This document shows positions 1-7,024 of a stretch of DNA of 13,740 nt, piece after piece (the stretch's first letter is position 1; every line of letters begins with the position of its first letter). The notes below the pieces were generated by a model. It saw nothing but the letters and a program-made list of their open reading frames with translations, was not told where the DNA came from and searched no databases. Source of the stretch: Bacteroidales bacterium Bact_20 (GTDB lineage Bacteria; Bacteroidota; Bacteroidia; Bacteroidales; DTU049); the NCBI GenBank assembly GCA_001603615.1, contig LUZL01000224.1:1-13740 (forward strand). Direction: 5' to 3'. The position numbers and the translations under genes are program-made.

Positions 1-324
1 TATGGTCCTTTTCCTTCAGATTCATTTTTCGGTAACTTAAAATATCATGATTTTGATGCAGTATTAGCTATGTATCACGATCAGGGATTAATTCCTTTCA
101 AATTGTTAGACAATCAAGAAGCTGTTAATTTCACAGCAGGTTTACCAATAGTTAGAACATCACCAGTGCATGGCACAGCCTACGACATAGCTGGTAAAGA
201 TAAAGCCAATGAAAGATCTTTGGTACATGCTATTATAATGGGAGCTGAGATTACTTTGAGACGTAGATTTTACGATGAAAATATTCAATCAAAAATAAAT
301 AATGATCAGATATCAAGCGATTAG
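1..324 (+). CDS. pdxA: 4-hydroxythreonine-4-phosphate dehydrogenase, C-terminal part (5' end outside window)
   Basis: PdxA oxidises 4-phosphooxy-threonine in the DXP-dependent pyridoxal 5'-phosphate pathway, in the cytoplasm and with a divalent metal. The reading frame is open from base 1, so only the last 107 residues are present; the family usually has about 330-360. The fragment begins with a GPFPSDSFF stretch typical of the family, followed by AMYHDQGLIPFK. Its His (bases 76-78) corresponds to the third metal-binding His of E. coli PdxA (H266). Lys (100-102), Asn (127-129) and Arg (154-156) have the same spacing as the substrate-binding K274, N283 and R292. The HGTAYDIAGK segment is also typical. 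The visible part shows no sign of decay. The stop lies 23 bases inside murF-alr, suggesting one transcript. Identification rests on motif recognition and is secure. Confidence 0.95.
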   Translation, partial: YGPFPSDSFFGNLKYHDFDAVLAMYHDQGLIPFKLLDNQEAVNFTAGLPIVRTSPVHGTAYDIAGKDKANERSLVHAIIMGAEITLRRRFYDENIQSKINNDQISSD

Positions 325-2791
325 TTTAGCTGAAATTATTCATGCTGAATTTTTATCTAAAACTAATGATATTAATAATATATTTATTAACGAATTAGTT
401 TTTGATACTCGTTTGCCTATAAATAATCCTCAAACTTCTATTTTTTTTGCTTTGCAGGGAATACATGATGGTCATTTATTTATTGATCAAGCATACAATA
501 AAGGTATTAGGAATTTTTGCATTAGTAATAAAATATTTGTTAATAAATATTCTGATGCAAATTTTTTTATTGTAGATGATACATTAAAAGCTTTGCAAAC
601 TTGGGCTAAATATCATCGCCAGCAATTTGATATTCCTATTATTGGCATCACAGGATCTAATGGTAAAACTATTGTAAAAGAATGGTTGTCGGCTACACTA
701 TCTCATAGATATACGGTCGCTAATAATCCTCGCAGTTATAATAGCCAAATTGGATTGCCTTATTCTGTTTTGCAAATAGAACCAAAACATGAAATTGGTA
801 TTTTTGAAGTTGGTATTTCTCAACCTTTAGAAATGGAAAAACTAGCTTCTATTCTACAACCAGATACTGTTATTTTCACTAATATAGGTCCTGCTCATCA
901 GCAGTATTTTAAAGATATTACTGAAAAAATTAATGAAAAATTAAAATTAGCTGCTAATGCTAAAAAAATAATAATTTGTTCCACTTATGACAATGTGATA
1001 AAGGCAGCACATAAACTACCAATTGAAATATTTACTTGGGGTAATAAAGAAAAAGATGATATACAGATAATTAATAATGTTAACAACAAATGGATAACTG
1101 AGATAGAACTTAAATATAATGAGGAAATATATAAATTTTCTTTACCATTCATTGATGCTGCATCTATAGAAAATGCAATGAATGTGATTAGCTGTTGTTT
1201 AGATATAGGTTTATCACAGGATGAGATACAATCATCTATATATAAGTGGGAAACTATTTCAATGAGACTAGAGAGTGTACATGGCATTAGTGGTAATATT
1301 ATAATTAGTGATTTCTATTCAAACGACATTTTATCTCTTAGTATCTCTTTACAATATATGCATCAAAAATATCCTAATAAAAAGAAAATTGTCTTTTTGT
1401 CTGATATTCTAGAAAGTGATGAAAATATAGAAGAATTATATAAAAAAATTGCTGATGAGTTAGAAAAAAATAATGTAAATGAGATATATACCATAGGAGA
1501 TAATATTAAAGAATTATCTAAATATACTGACAATGTGGAAGGTCATTTCCATACTACAGAGCAATGTATAATGATGGTAGAACCAGATAAATGGAGCGAT
1601 AGCATAATATTATTAAAAGGTGCTAGGAAATTTGCTTTTGAGAAATTACTTCCTTTTTTAGTAGAGAATAATTCATATGCAGAGTTAAAAGTTTCATTGA
1701 ATGCTATTCAGCATAACTATCAGTACTTTCGTTCAATAATATCAAAAAATACTGGCATTATTGCTATGGTTAAAGCATTTGCTTATGGTTCAGGAGCTGA
1801 AGATATTTCGTCATTTTTAGAACAATTGGGAGTAGACTATTTAGGTGTAGCTTTTTCGCACGAAGGTGTAGCACTCAGAAAAGTAAATATTAATTCACCT
1901 ATTATGGTTATGAGTCCCCATTTATCTTCATTAGAGATGTGTATTAAATATAACCTAGAGCCAGAGATTTTTAGTTTTAATGCTTTAGAGCAAATGATAC
2001 AAGTGATAGATGAATATTCATTTTTGACTAAATTACCTTTCCCTATTCATATTAAACTAGATACAGGTATGCATAGGTTGGGATTCATGCCAGAGGATTA
2101 TGACAAATTATCTAATAGACTACAACAAGTGAAACATCTTTTGAAAGTATCCACGGTTTTTTCGCACTTCTCTGCTTCTGATATGCCAGAGCATGATGAT
2201 TTCACTAGATTACAGGCTAAAAGACTCTTTGATTTCACTGAGAAATTGGAAAATGATTTGTCTTATAAAATAAAAAAACATATATGCAATACTCACGGTA
2301 CTATTAGATTTCCTGAATATCATTGTGATTATGTGAGGATAGGTTTGGGATTATATGGTATTACTAGTATTAATGAAATTAATAAAAAACTAATGCCAGC
2401 AGTAGAATTGACAACATTTGTTTCTCAGATTAGGGAAATTGACGCAAATGAAACTGTTGGTTATAATAGAAGAGGTTTTTCTGATCACAAAAGAGTGATA
2501 GCAACTATCCCTATGGGATATGCTGATGGTATATTTAGAGAAATGGGCAATGGTAATGGATATGTAAAAATCAATAATAAGTACGTACCCATTGTTGGTG
2601 ATATTTGTATGGATATGATGATGGCAGATGTTACTAATATTTGGCCAAATATTAATGAAGGTGATAAAGTTTTGATATTTGGTGATGATATTTCTATTTT
2701 GGACTATGCTAGGACTAATAATACTATTCCTTATCAAGTGATGACCTCTATTTCTCCAAGAGTTAAAAGATCATACATATATTTTTTTTAA
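302..2791 (+). CDS. murF-alr: Bifunctional UDP-MurNAc-tripeptide:D-Ala-D-Ala ligase / alanine racemase fusion
   Basis: A complete 829-residue cytoplasmic enzyme of peptidoglycan precursor synthesis. Residues 1 to about 455 form a MurF ligase: the ATP P-loop GITGSNGKT is at 115-123 (Lys122), followed by NNPRSYNSQIGLP and TNIGPAHQQ. Residues from about 458 to 829 form a PLP-dependent alanine racemase: VKAFAYGSG holds the PLP lysine (Lys491), VGYNRR holds the expected catalytic tyrosine (Tyr721), and MGYADG and GDICMDMMMADVT are C-terminal racemase signatures. The length fits the Bacteroidota fusion family (about 820 residues). The ATG at 302 is chosen because the MurF N-terminal domain begins at once and no later in-frame Met would preserve it; this forces a 23-base overlap with pdxA. 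One oddity is DFYSND at 337-342, where the family usually reads DSYNSD. Bacteroidota often carry a second stand-alone murF; none is in this window. Confidence 0.96.
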   Translation: MIRYQAISLAEIIHAEFLSKTNDINNIFINELVFDTRLPINNPQTSIFFALQGIHDGHLFIDQAYNKGIRNFCISNKIFVNKYSDANFFIVDDTLKALQTWAKYHRQQFDIPIIGITGSNGKTIVKEWLSATLSHRYTVANNPRSYNSQIGLPYSVLQIEPKHEIGIFEVGISQPLEMEKLASILQPDTVIFTNIGPAHQQYFKDITEKINEKLKLAANAKKIIICSTYDNVIKAAHKLPIEIFTWGNKEKDDIQIINNVNNKWITEIELKYNEEIYKFSLPFIDAASIENAMNVISCCLDIGLSQDEIQSSIYKWETISMRLESVHGISGNIIISDFYSNDILSLSISLQYMHQKYPNKKKIVFLSDILESDENIEELYKKIADELEKNNVNEIYTIGDNIKELSKYTDNVEGHFHTTEQCIMMVEPDKWSDSIILLKGARKFAFEKLLPFLVENNSYAELKVSLNAIQHNYQYFRSIISKNTGIIAMVKAFAYGSGAEDISSFLEQLGVDYLGVAFSHEGVALRKVNINSPIMVMSPHLSSLEMCIKYNLEPEIFSFNALEQMIQVIDEYSFLTKLPFPIHIKLDTGMHRLGFMPEDYDKLSNRLQQVKHLLKVSTVFSHFSASDMPEHDDFTRLQAKRLFDFTEKLENDLSYKIKKHICNTHGTIRFPEYHCDYVRIGLGLYGITSINEINKKLMPAVELTTFVSQIREIDANETVGYNRRGFSDHKRVIATIPMGYADGIFREMGNGNGYVKINNKYVPIVGDICMDMMMADVTNIWPNINEGDKVLIFGDDISILDYARTNNTIPYQVMTSISPRVKRSYIYFF

Positions 2792-2951
2792 AAAAAAGTA
2801 TCAATATAAGCGTTTAGCTAATAATATGTTTTTAAATTAAGTAATACAGTAAAATTATTACTACTAAGAAAAGCTAAAATTTATTATTCGGTTTATAATT
2901 ATTATTATTTAAACGTCTAATTAAATAAAGGTATTTGCTATTACTTAAATA

Positions 2952-3920
2952 TTATGAAAGAGCATCTTTATTTTTTTCTGCTTCATTGATTATCTCTTGA
3001 TATTCCTCTGGAGAAAGGCTAAAGTAAAGATAATTGATAGGATTTACTGGAGTACCTTTATAATGTATTTCATAATGTAGATGTGGACCGACACTGCGTC
3101 CAGTGCTACCCATATGTCCTATTATTTGTCCACGTTGTACTTTTTCACCAGGTTTTACAAGTATTTTACTAAGGTGTCCATATAATGTTTTATATCCAAA
3201 ACCATGATTAATAACTACTACATTACCATAACCACTCATTGACGAATTAGCATAAGGATCTATTACAATCCCATCAGCAGTAGCATATATAGGAGTACCT
3301 ATTCTCCCTGCTAAATCTAATCCTTGATGAAATCTATAACCTCTAGTGAAAGGATCTATTCTCCAACCGAAGCCAGAACGAATAGATATTCTACGCCTAT
3401 CTACAGGCATAATAATTGGCATAGCTCTCATCAATAAATCCTTTTGCTCCGATAATGCTAGTAAAGTATCAAAGGAAGAATTGTAAATTTTTGTAATATT
3501 TAAAATTTCATAAGATTGTTCATATACTTGCTTTGTCAATGCTGGATACGAAAAAAAGTTATAATTTATATTAAATAATTTATTAGTATCTATGTCATTA
3601 TTAAAGATAAGAGGATTCATGCCAAAAATATTTCTATAAATATTATTATTTATTTCTGCATACTTATTACATTCTTTTCGTAACTCTTGTAACTTCCTAT
3701 TTTCTAAAGCTATTTGCCAATAATATTCTTGTATTCGTTTGTCATAGCTCCTAGTTCTAGGACTACCATAAATATTTATAAAACTATAGCTAAAAATTAC
3801 TGCTAATACTATAGAAATTAATAATAAAATTATTATTTTACCTCTCGTTAGTTTTTTTATTTCTTTATCAGAAATAAATATTAAATCTTCTGGATCAAAA
3901 ATTACATTATTTTTCGCCAT
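2952..3920 (-). CDS. Membrane-anchored M23 (LytM/lysostaphin-type) zinc metallopeptidase
   Basis: A predicted peptidoglycan endopeptidase of 322 residues acting in the periplasm. A short cytoplasmic N-terminus is followed by one membrane segment (about residues 28-50), a charged, probably coiled-coil stretch (about 55-95, with the family-typical NNIYRNIF), and a C-terminal M23 domain. The zinc and catalytic residues are visible: HQGLD (His198, Asp202), YGHL (His249) and GPHLHYE (His282), so it should be active. The frame stays open to an ATG at 3995, but I choose the ATG at 3920. The protein from there (MAKNNVIFDPEDL) resembles the usual N-terminus of this Bacteroidota family, and a TAATTTTG promoter box lies inside the longer version. 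The gene is convergent with murF-alr, 160 bases away. The peptide bond cut and the pathway (division, elongation, recycling) cannot be told from sequence. Confidence 0.92.
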   Translation of the reverse strand: MAKNNVIFDPEDLIFISDKEIKKLTRGKIIILLLISIVLAVIFSYSFINIYGSPRTRSYDKRIQEYYWQIALENRKLQELRKECNKYAEINNNIYRNIFGMNPLIFNNDIDTNKLFNINYNFFSYPALTKQVYEQSYEILNITKIYNSSFDTLLALSEQKDLLMRAMPIIMPVDRRRISIRSGFGWRIDPFTRGYRFHQGLDLAGRIGTPIYATADGIVIDPYANSSMSGYGNVVVINHGFGYKTLYGHLSKILVKPGEKVQRGQIIGHMGSTGRSVGPHLHYEIHYKGTPVNPINYLYFSLSPEEYQEIINEAEKNKDALS

Positions 3921-3926
3921 AACTTG

Positions 3927-3934
3927 CAAAATTA
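3927..3934 (-). promoter_or_regulatory. Candidate Bacteroidota -7 box (TAATTTTG) for the M23 peptidase gene
   Basis: On the minus strand TAATTTTG matches TAnnTTTG exactly. Only 6 bases separate it from the chosen ATG at 3920, so the transcript would begin at or within a few bases of the start codon. No clear -33 TTTG/TTG element was seen. Confidence 0.5.
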
Positions 3935-4080
3935 AAAAAATTTTATAAAAATCACAAATTATAAAATGGAAAAATTTATTAACAAATAAATGCATTATAA
4001 ATTTAATAAAAAGTTAATGAAATTAGATGAGAAAATTTGTATTAAATAAATAAGGGAATAAATAATTAAATAGAAATAGG

Positions 4081-4120
4081 TAATAATAGGTGTTTTCTTT
4101 GAAGAAAACACCTATTATTA
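4081..4120. repeat. Perfect 18-bp inverted repeat (hairpin) with 4-base loop beside the IS
   Basis: Left arm TAATAATAGGTGTTTTCT (4081-4098), loop TTGA, right arm AGAAAACACCTATTATTA (4103-4120), with no mismatch. It lies between divergently transcribed genes, so it terminates neither neighbour. Neither strand has a clean T-run directly after it. It stops 3 bases before the left inverted repeat of the IS. It may shield the IS from incoming transcription, be an older terminator next to which the IS inserted, or be a structured regulatory element. The structure itself is certain; its role is not known. Confidence 0.85.
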
Positions 4121-4123
4121 AAA

Positions 4124-4139
4124 TTTAAATGTTATAAAA
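4124..4139. repeat. Left terminal inverted repeat of the IS-like element (16 bp)
   Basis: TTTAAATGTTATAAAA is the exact reverse complement of 5208-5223. The match does not extend outward or inward beyond 16 bases. Confidence 0.65.
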
Positions 4140-4168
4140 CAAAAGTGACATATGATATAAAAATTAAT

Positions 4169-4176
4169 TATATTTG
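4169..4176 (+). promoter_or_regulatory. Candidate -7 box (TATATTTG) for the transposase gene
   Basis: Exact TAnnTTTG match ending 17 bases before the ATG at 4194. It lies inside the inverted repeats, so the element would carry its own promoter. Confidence 0.5.
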
Positions 4177-4193
4177 CCAAAATATTTTGTGAT

Positions 4194-5222
4194 ATGAAAA
4201 AAATCGTTGAACATCCCAGCGAAGTATTTTCCCTCACCAAAGAAGGTACTCGTGAATTCTATGACAACCTATATAATAAAATGATAGCTAATGGCTCCGA
4301 TGTCGTTGACTATCAAGAGCTCAAAGCTATGTCTACAGCTTTATTGTGTCCAGATTGTAATAGCAGCCATGTAGTCAAAAATGGATTACAAAATGAAGTA
4401 CAAAATTACCGTTGCAAAGTTTGTGGTAGACAATTCAGAGTTACTACTGGCACCTTTATGTATGGCATTCACAACAAAGACAAAATGCTTGAATACATCA
4501 AATGTATGTCTGCAGGTATGAGCTTGAGAGAGTGTGCTAAGGTGGTAGGTATATGTCTCTCTACTAGTTTCTTTTGGAGACATAGAATATTATGTGCTTT
4601 GCAATCTTTTGAAGATAATGTTAATTTTTTCGGTATAGTTGAATTAGAAGAGTTACTTATGAATTATTCCGAGAAGGGAAGAAAAAAGAAAAGAGCTAAA
4701 ATAGAGAAAATAGCAAAAACTACTACAAATAAATTAAAAATCAAAAAGCCAAAGAAAGTAGCAGTATTAGCTGCTACTGATAGGAGTGGTAATATTTTAT
4801 TCAAAAAATTAGAGGATAATAGATTGAGAGCAAACCACGTAGAGGAATTTCTAAAATCTAGAATCCCAAGCGATGCAGTGATATGTGGTAGTAATAAAAA
4901 AGCATTTAAGACAGCTAATGCAGAACATATTAAACATAAAGAAATAACTAACAAAAACAAAATGAAGCGCGGTATATATAGCGTATCTACGGTTAATGAG
5001 AAGATCAAGGATTTTGTAGGTTGGATATATCTCAAGTTTCATGGAGTGGCTACGAAGTATTTGACAAATTACATAATGTGGTTTGTAGTGCAGGGCAAGT
5101 ATCTAGCAGAGGAGGTGATAAGAGATACGGGAAGGATATTGAATTTGGCTGCGTCGGATCGGCGGGCGTGGCAGCGGTACAATGATTTAATGGCAATGAC
5201 ATATTTATTTTATAACATTTAA
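4194..5222 (+). CDS. IS1595/ISXO2-like transposase, intact frame but unusual catalytic residues
   Basis: A 342-residue protein with the IS1595-family layout. A zinc ribbon has CPDC (Cys52, Cys55) and CKVCGRQF (Cys74, Cys77); a helix-turn-helix-like segment follows at about 109-134 (MSLRECAKVVGICLSTSFF); then an ISXO2-like DDE domain with VLAATDRSG (191-199) and the hallmark GVATKYLTNYIMWF (284-297). By eye alignment the first catalytic Asp of the usual VELDE motif is Glu152 (VELEEL). The usual Asp of the ILCTD-type motif falls at Ser233 (ICGSNKK). Only Asn268 of VN remains from the third motif, and the usual HSRLK is replaced by KIKDFV. The frame is nevertheless undamaged. The element may be immobile, dependent on a partner, or a domesticated DNA-binding protein; an alignment error is also possible. 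Its 3' end is far richer in G+C than the neighbouring genes, suggesting transfer. Confidence 0.85.
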   Translation: MKKIVEHPSEVFSLTKEGTREFYDNLYNKMIANGSDVVDYQELKAMSTALLCPDCNSSHVVKNGLQNEVQNYRCKVCGRQFRVTTGTFMYGIHNKDKMLEYIKCMSAGMSLRECAKVVGICLSTSFFWRHRILCALQSFEDNVNFFGIVELEELLMNYSEKGRKKKRAKIEKIAKTTTNKLKIKKPKKVAVLAATDRSGNILFKKLEDNRLRANHVEEFLKSRIPSDAVICGSNKKAFKTANAEHIKHKEITNKNKMKRGIYSVSTVNEKIKDFVGWIYLKFHGVATKYLTNYIMWFVVQGKYLAEEVIRDTGRILNLAASDRRAWQRYNDLMAMTYLFYNI

Positions 5223-5223
5223 A
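5208..5223. repeat. Right terminal inverted repeat of the IS-like element (16 bp)
   Basis: TTTTATAACATTTAAA is the exact reverse complement of 4124-4139. It covers the last four sense codons and the TAA stop of the transposase. Confidence 0.65.
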
Positions 5224-5468
5224 ATATTTTCCTTTTCACCTCTTCAAAGTTTCGCTTTTAAATAACATCCTCCCCCTAATTTCTCATCTTTTGTCATTTA
5301 CCATTAAAATGTTTATGCTTAAATTTATATATATTCCTATTTTATTCTTAATTTGTATAAAATTAATTTGATGTCTATATAATCATATTAAACTTTTTAT
5401 AAAAGATGTAAAATAAATCTATGATACTGATTAATATTATTTTAGATAAAAATAAAAAATTTTTTTAT

Positions 5469-5476
5469 TAAATTTG
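5469..5476 (+). promoter_or_regulatory. Candidate -7 box (TAAATTTG) for the ruvX-def-TPR-rsmE-DUF4159 operon
   Basis: Exact TAnnTTTG match with 15 bases to the ruvX ATG. The leader is A/T only, without a Shine-Dalgarno site, as usual in Bacteroidota. No clear -33 element was seen. Confidence 0.55.
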
Positions 5477-5491
5477 CATAATTAAATTAAA

Positions 5492-5908
5492 ATGAGTAGA
5501 ATAATGTCTATTGATTATGGAGCTAAAAGATGTGGTATAGCCGTTACTGATCCTATGAGAATAATAGCATATCCATTGACGACAGTCCATAAAAAGGAAT
5601 TATTAGATTTTGTTGTTAACTATTGTAAAAATAATGAAGTAGAGACTATAGTAGTAGGTGAAGCTGTGCGTGATGATGGTAATATAGCACCTATAGAAAA
5701 TGAAATTAGAGGATTTTTAAAAAAATTAGCAACAAATTTAAAAGATATTAAAATAGTTCGTATAGATGAAAGCTACTCATCAAAAAAAGCTGTTAAAGTT
5801 ATGATAGATGCTGGTACTAAAAAGAAACAACGTCAAAACAAAGAAAATATTGACAAGATTAGTGCAGCTATCATATTACAAGATTATTTAAAAAATATAC
5901 AACTATGA
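5492..5908 (+). CDS. ruvX: RuvX/YqgF-family RNase H-fold nuclease (pre-16S rRNA processing)
   Basis: A 138-residue protein of usual family length. YqgF/RuvX proteins have an RNase H-like fold and are linked to 5' maturation of 16S rRNA, with a resolvase-type role also proposed; they act in the cytoplasm. Seen here: IDYGAKRCGIAV with the first acidic residue (Asp8), VVGEAVRDDG, IDESYSS (Asp92, Glu93) and a C-terminal segment with Asp121 followed by SAAIILQDYL. These give the expected metal-binding acidic set Asp8, Glu93, Asp121. It is the first gene of the five-gene cluster and overlaps def by 4 bases (ATGA), so the two are probably translationally coupled. The start is fixed by the early IDYG strand and the promoter box 15 bases upstream. 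Confidence 0.93.
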   Translation: MSRIMSIDYGAKRCGIAVTDPMRIIAYPLTTVHKKELLDFVVNYCKNNEVETIVVGEAVRDDGNIAPIENEIRGFLKKLATNLKDIKIVRIDESYSSKKAVKVMIDAGTKKKQRQNKENIDKISAAIILQDYLKNIQL

Positions 5909-6477
5909 TTTTACCAATATTAGGATATAATCATCCCATTTTAAGAAAAAAAGCTGATATAATAGATAAAGATTATCCAGAATTACTACAATTAATTGAG
6001 GATATGAAAGAAACTTTGAAAAAAAGTGAAGGCGTAGGATTAGCAGCACCGCAGGTAAATAGATCTATTAGACTTTTTATTGTTGATGCTAGATATTATG
6101 CTAGTAAATATCCTGAAACTAATGACTTTACTAAAACTTTTATAAATCCCGAAATAATTAATTTTTCTGATAATTTGGTGTATATGCCCGAAGGTTGCCT
6201 GAGCATTCCTGGAATATACGAAGATGTAGCTCGTCCCGAAATAATTACAATAAAATATTTTGATGAAAACTGGCAAGAACATACAGAAACATATTCTTCT
6301 ATTCTATCACGTATTATACAGCATGAGTACGATCATTTAGATGGTATTTTATTCACTGACAAGGTGCCAATGATTAGAAAAGTTTTTTTAAAAAAGAAAT
6401 TAGAAAATATATATAATGGAGATATAAATATAGAATATCCCATGATTTTCGCAAAGAAAAAAATAAAACAAAAATGA
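5905..6477 (+). CDS. def: Peptide deformylase
   Basis: Removes the N-formyl group from the initiator methionine of nascent proteins at the ribosome. It has 190 residues with all three family motifs: GVGLAAPQ (43-50), EGCLS (96-100) and QHEYDH (139-144). Cys98, His140 and His144 bind the metal and Glu141 is the catalytic base, so the enzyme should be active. The C-terminus after about residue 160 is lysine-rich, as is common in Bacteroidota homologues. Its ATG overlaps the ruvX stop (ATGA), and its own stop is only 3 bases from the next start. The methionyl-tRNA formyltransferase gene it depends on functionally is not in this window. Confidence 0.97.
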   Translation: MILPILGYNHPILRKKADIIDKDYPELLQLIEDMKETLKKSEGVGLAAPQVNRSIRLFIVDARYYASKYPETNDFTKTFINPEIINFSDNLVYMPEGCLSIPGIYEDVARPEIITIKYFDENWQEHTETYSSILSRIIQHEYDHLDGILFTDKVPMIRKVFLKKKLENIYNGDINIEYPMIFAKKKIKQK

Positions 6478-6480
6478 ATT

Positions 6481-6990
6481 ATGAGAAAACAAGTTTTCAT
6501 GATTTTATTAATTGCAATTGCAGCTTTAACAAGCCAATGCACTGCAAATAAAAGTAAATTAATAGAAAAAATTAATGAATTAGAAACTGAGATTAATGCT
6601 AGCTATCCTAATCCTAATCCATTAAAAATAAAGGAATTGCATGATTTATATTTAGAATATGCTAAAAAATATACTGAGGATACTATATCTCCGCATTTCA
6701 TATATAAAGCTGCAGAAGTAGCTGTTAATACTCAGCAATATGAAGAAGCTATTAAAAATTTGGATTTTCTAATCAATAATTATCCTAATCATTTGTTAGT
6801 ACCCTATTCTATTTTTTTTAAAGGTTTTATCTATGAAAATTTCTTAAATGATAAAATTAATGCTGAAAAGCAATATAGAGTTATTATTTCCAATTATAAA
6901 GAGCACCCCTTGAGCAAGCAAGCTATTTTTTCAATAGAATCTCTGCAAATGTCTGATAATGAGATAGTTGAAAGATTAGATATAGATTAA
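6481..6990 (+). CDS. Tetratricopeptide-repeat lipoprotein of unknown function
   Basis: A 169-residue exported protein. MRK followed by a hydrophobic stretch leads to Cys20 (LTSQC), a loose lipobox (Gln at -1 is atypical) that still suggests lipid anchoring. A short charged helix at 25-40 may form a coiled coil. Two TPR-like helical pairs follow: about 70-104 (YKAAEVAVNTQQYEEAIKNL, then NNYPNH) and 107-143 (ending NYKEHP), resembling the TPR modules of BamD/CpoB-type envelope proteins. The resemblance is to the repeat, not to a specific family, so no function is assigned. It sits 3 bases after def; a small TPR protein after ruvX-def is, to my knowledge, a recurring Bacteroidota arrangement. 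Confidence 0.85.
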   Translation: MRKQVFMILLIAIAALTSQCTANKSKLIEKINELETEINASYPNPNPLKIKELHDLYLEYAKKYTEDTISPHFIYKAAEVAVNTQQYEEAIKNLDFLINNYPNHLLVPYSIFFKGFIYENFLNDKINAEKQYRVIISNYKEHPLSKQAIFSIESLQMSDNEIVERLDID

Positions 6991-7024
6991 TATTTTTTTT
7001 ATTGAATTGAACTTGAGTTTTTTA

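Larger units (their letters stand above)
4124..5223 (+). mobile_element. Probable IS1595-like insertion sequence, about 1.1 kb
   Basis: A transposase gene is enclosed by perfect 16-base inverted repeats: TTTAAATGTTATAAAA at 4124-4139 and TTTTATAACATTTAAA at 5208-5223. The right repeat contains the transposase stop codon. The 8 bases outside each end (TATTAAAA and ATATTTTC) do not match, so no 8-bp target duplication of the sort usual for IS1595 is visible. The repeats also lack the GG-type outer end common in the family. The insertion may be old, or the true ends may lie slightly elsewhere. No interrupted gene is recognisable on either side. Confidence 0.65.

Noticed and set aside
2782..2797. 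T8A8 tract at the murF-alr stop as a terminator
   Set aside because: It is self-complementary with no loop and no GC stem, so it is not a credible intrinsic terminator.
2840..2862. 7-bp hairpin AGTAATA/TATTACT in the convergent gap
   Set aside because: Weak AT stem with a 9-base loop, easily met by chance at this composition.
3921..3995. 25-residue N-terminal extension of the M23 peptidase
   Set aside because: It is AT-driven, contains the candidate promoter box, and the protein from 3920 already starts as its family does.
4146..5204. Direct repeat TGACATAT inside both ends of the IS as a target duplication or transposase site
   Set aside because: The copies lie inside the inverted repeats at different distances (6 and 3 bases) and in direct orientation; an 8-base match is not compelling here.
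5309..5371. 20-residue hydrophobic ORF (MFMLKFIYIPILFLICIKLI) downstream of the IS
   Set aside because: No promoter box nearby and AT-rich sequence readily gives such frames; nothing supports translation.
985..6542. Antisense open frames within murF-alr, the transposase and def (e.g. 985-1287, 2390-2737, 4664-5035, 6040-6282)
   Set aside because: They oppose well-supported genes, have low-complexity hydrophobic composition and show no family motif.
7007..7024. TTG start giving rsmE six extra N-terminal residues
   Set aside because: The ATG at 7025 gives the N-terminus typical of RsmE; the extra residues match nothing and TTG starts are uncommon.
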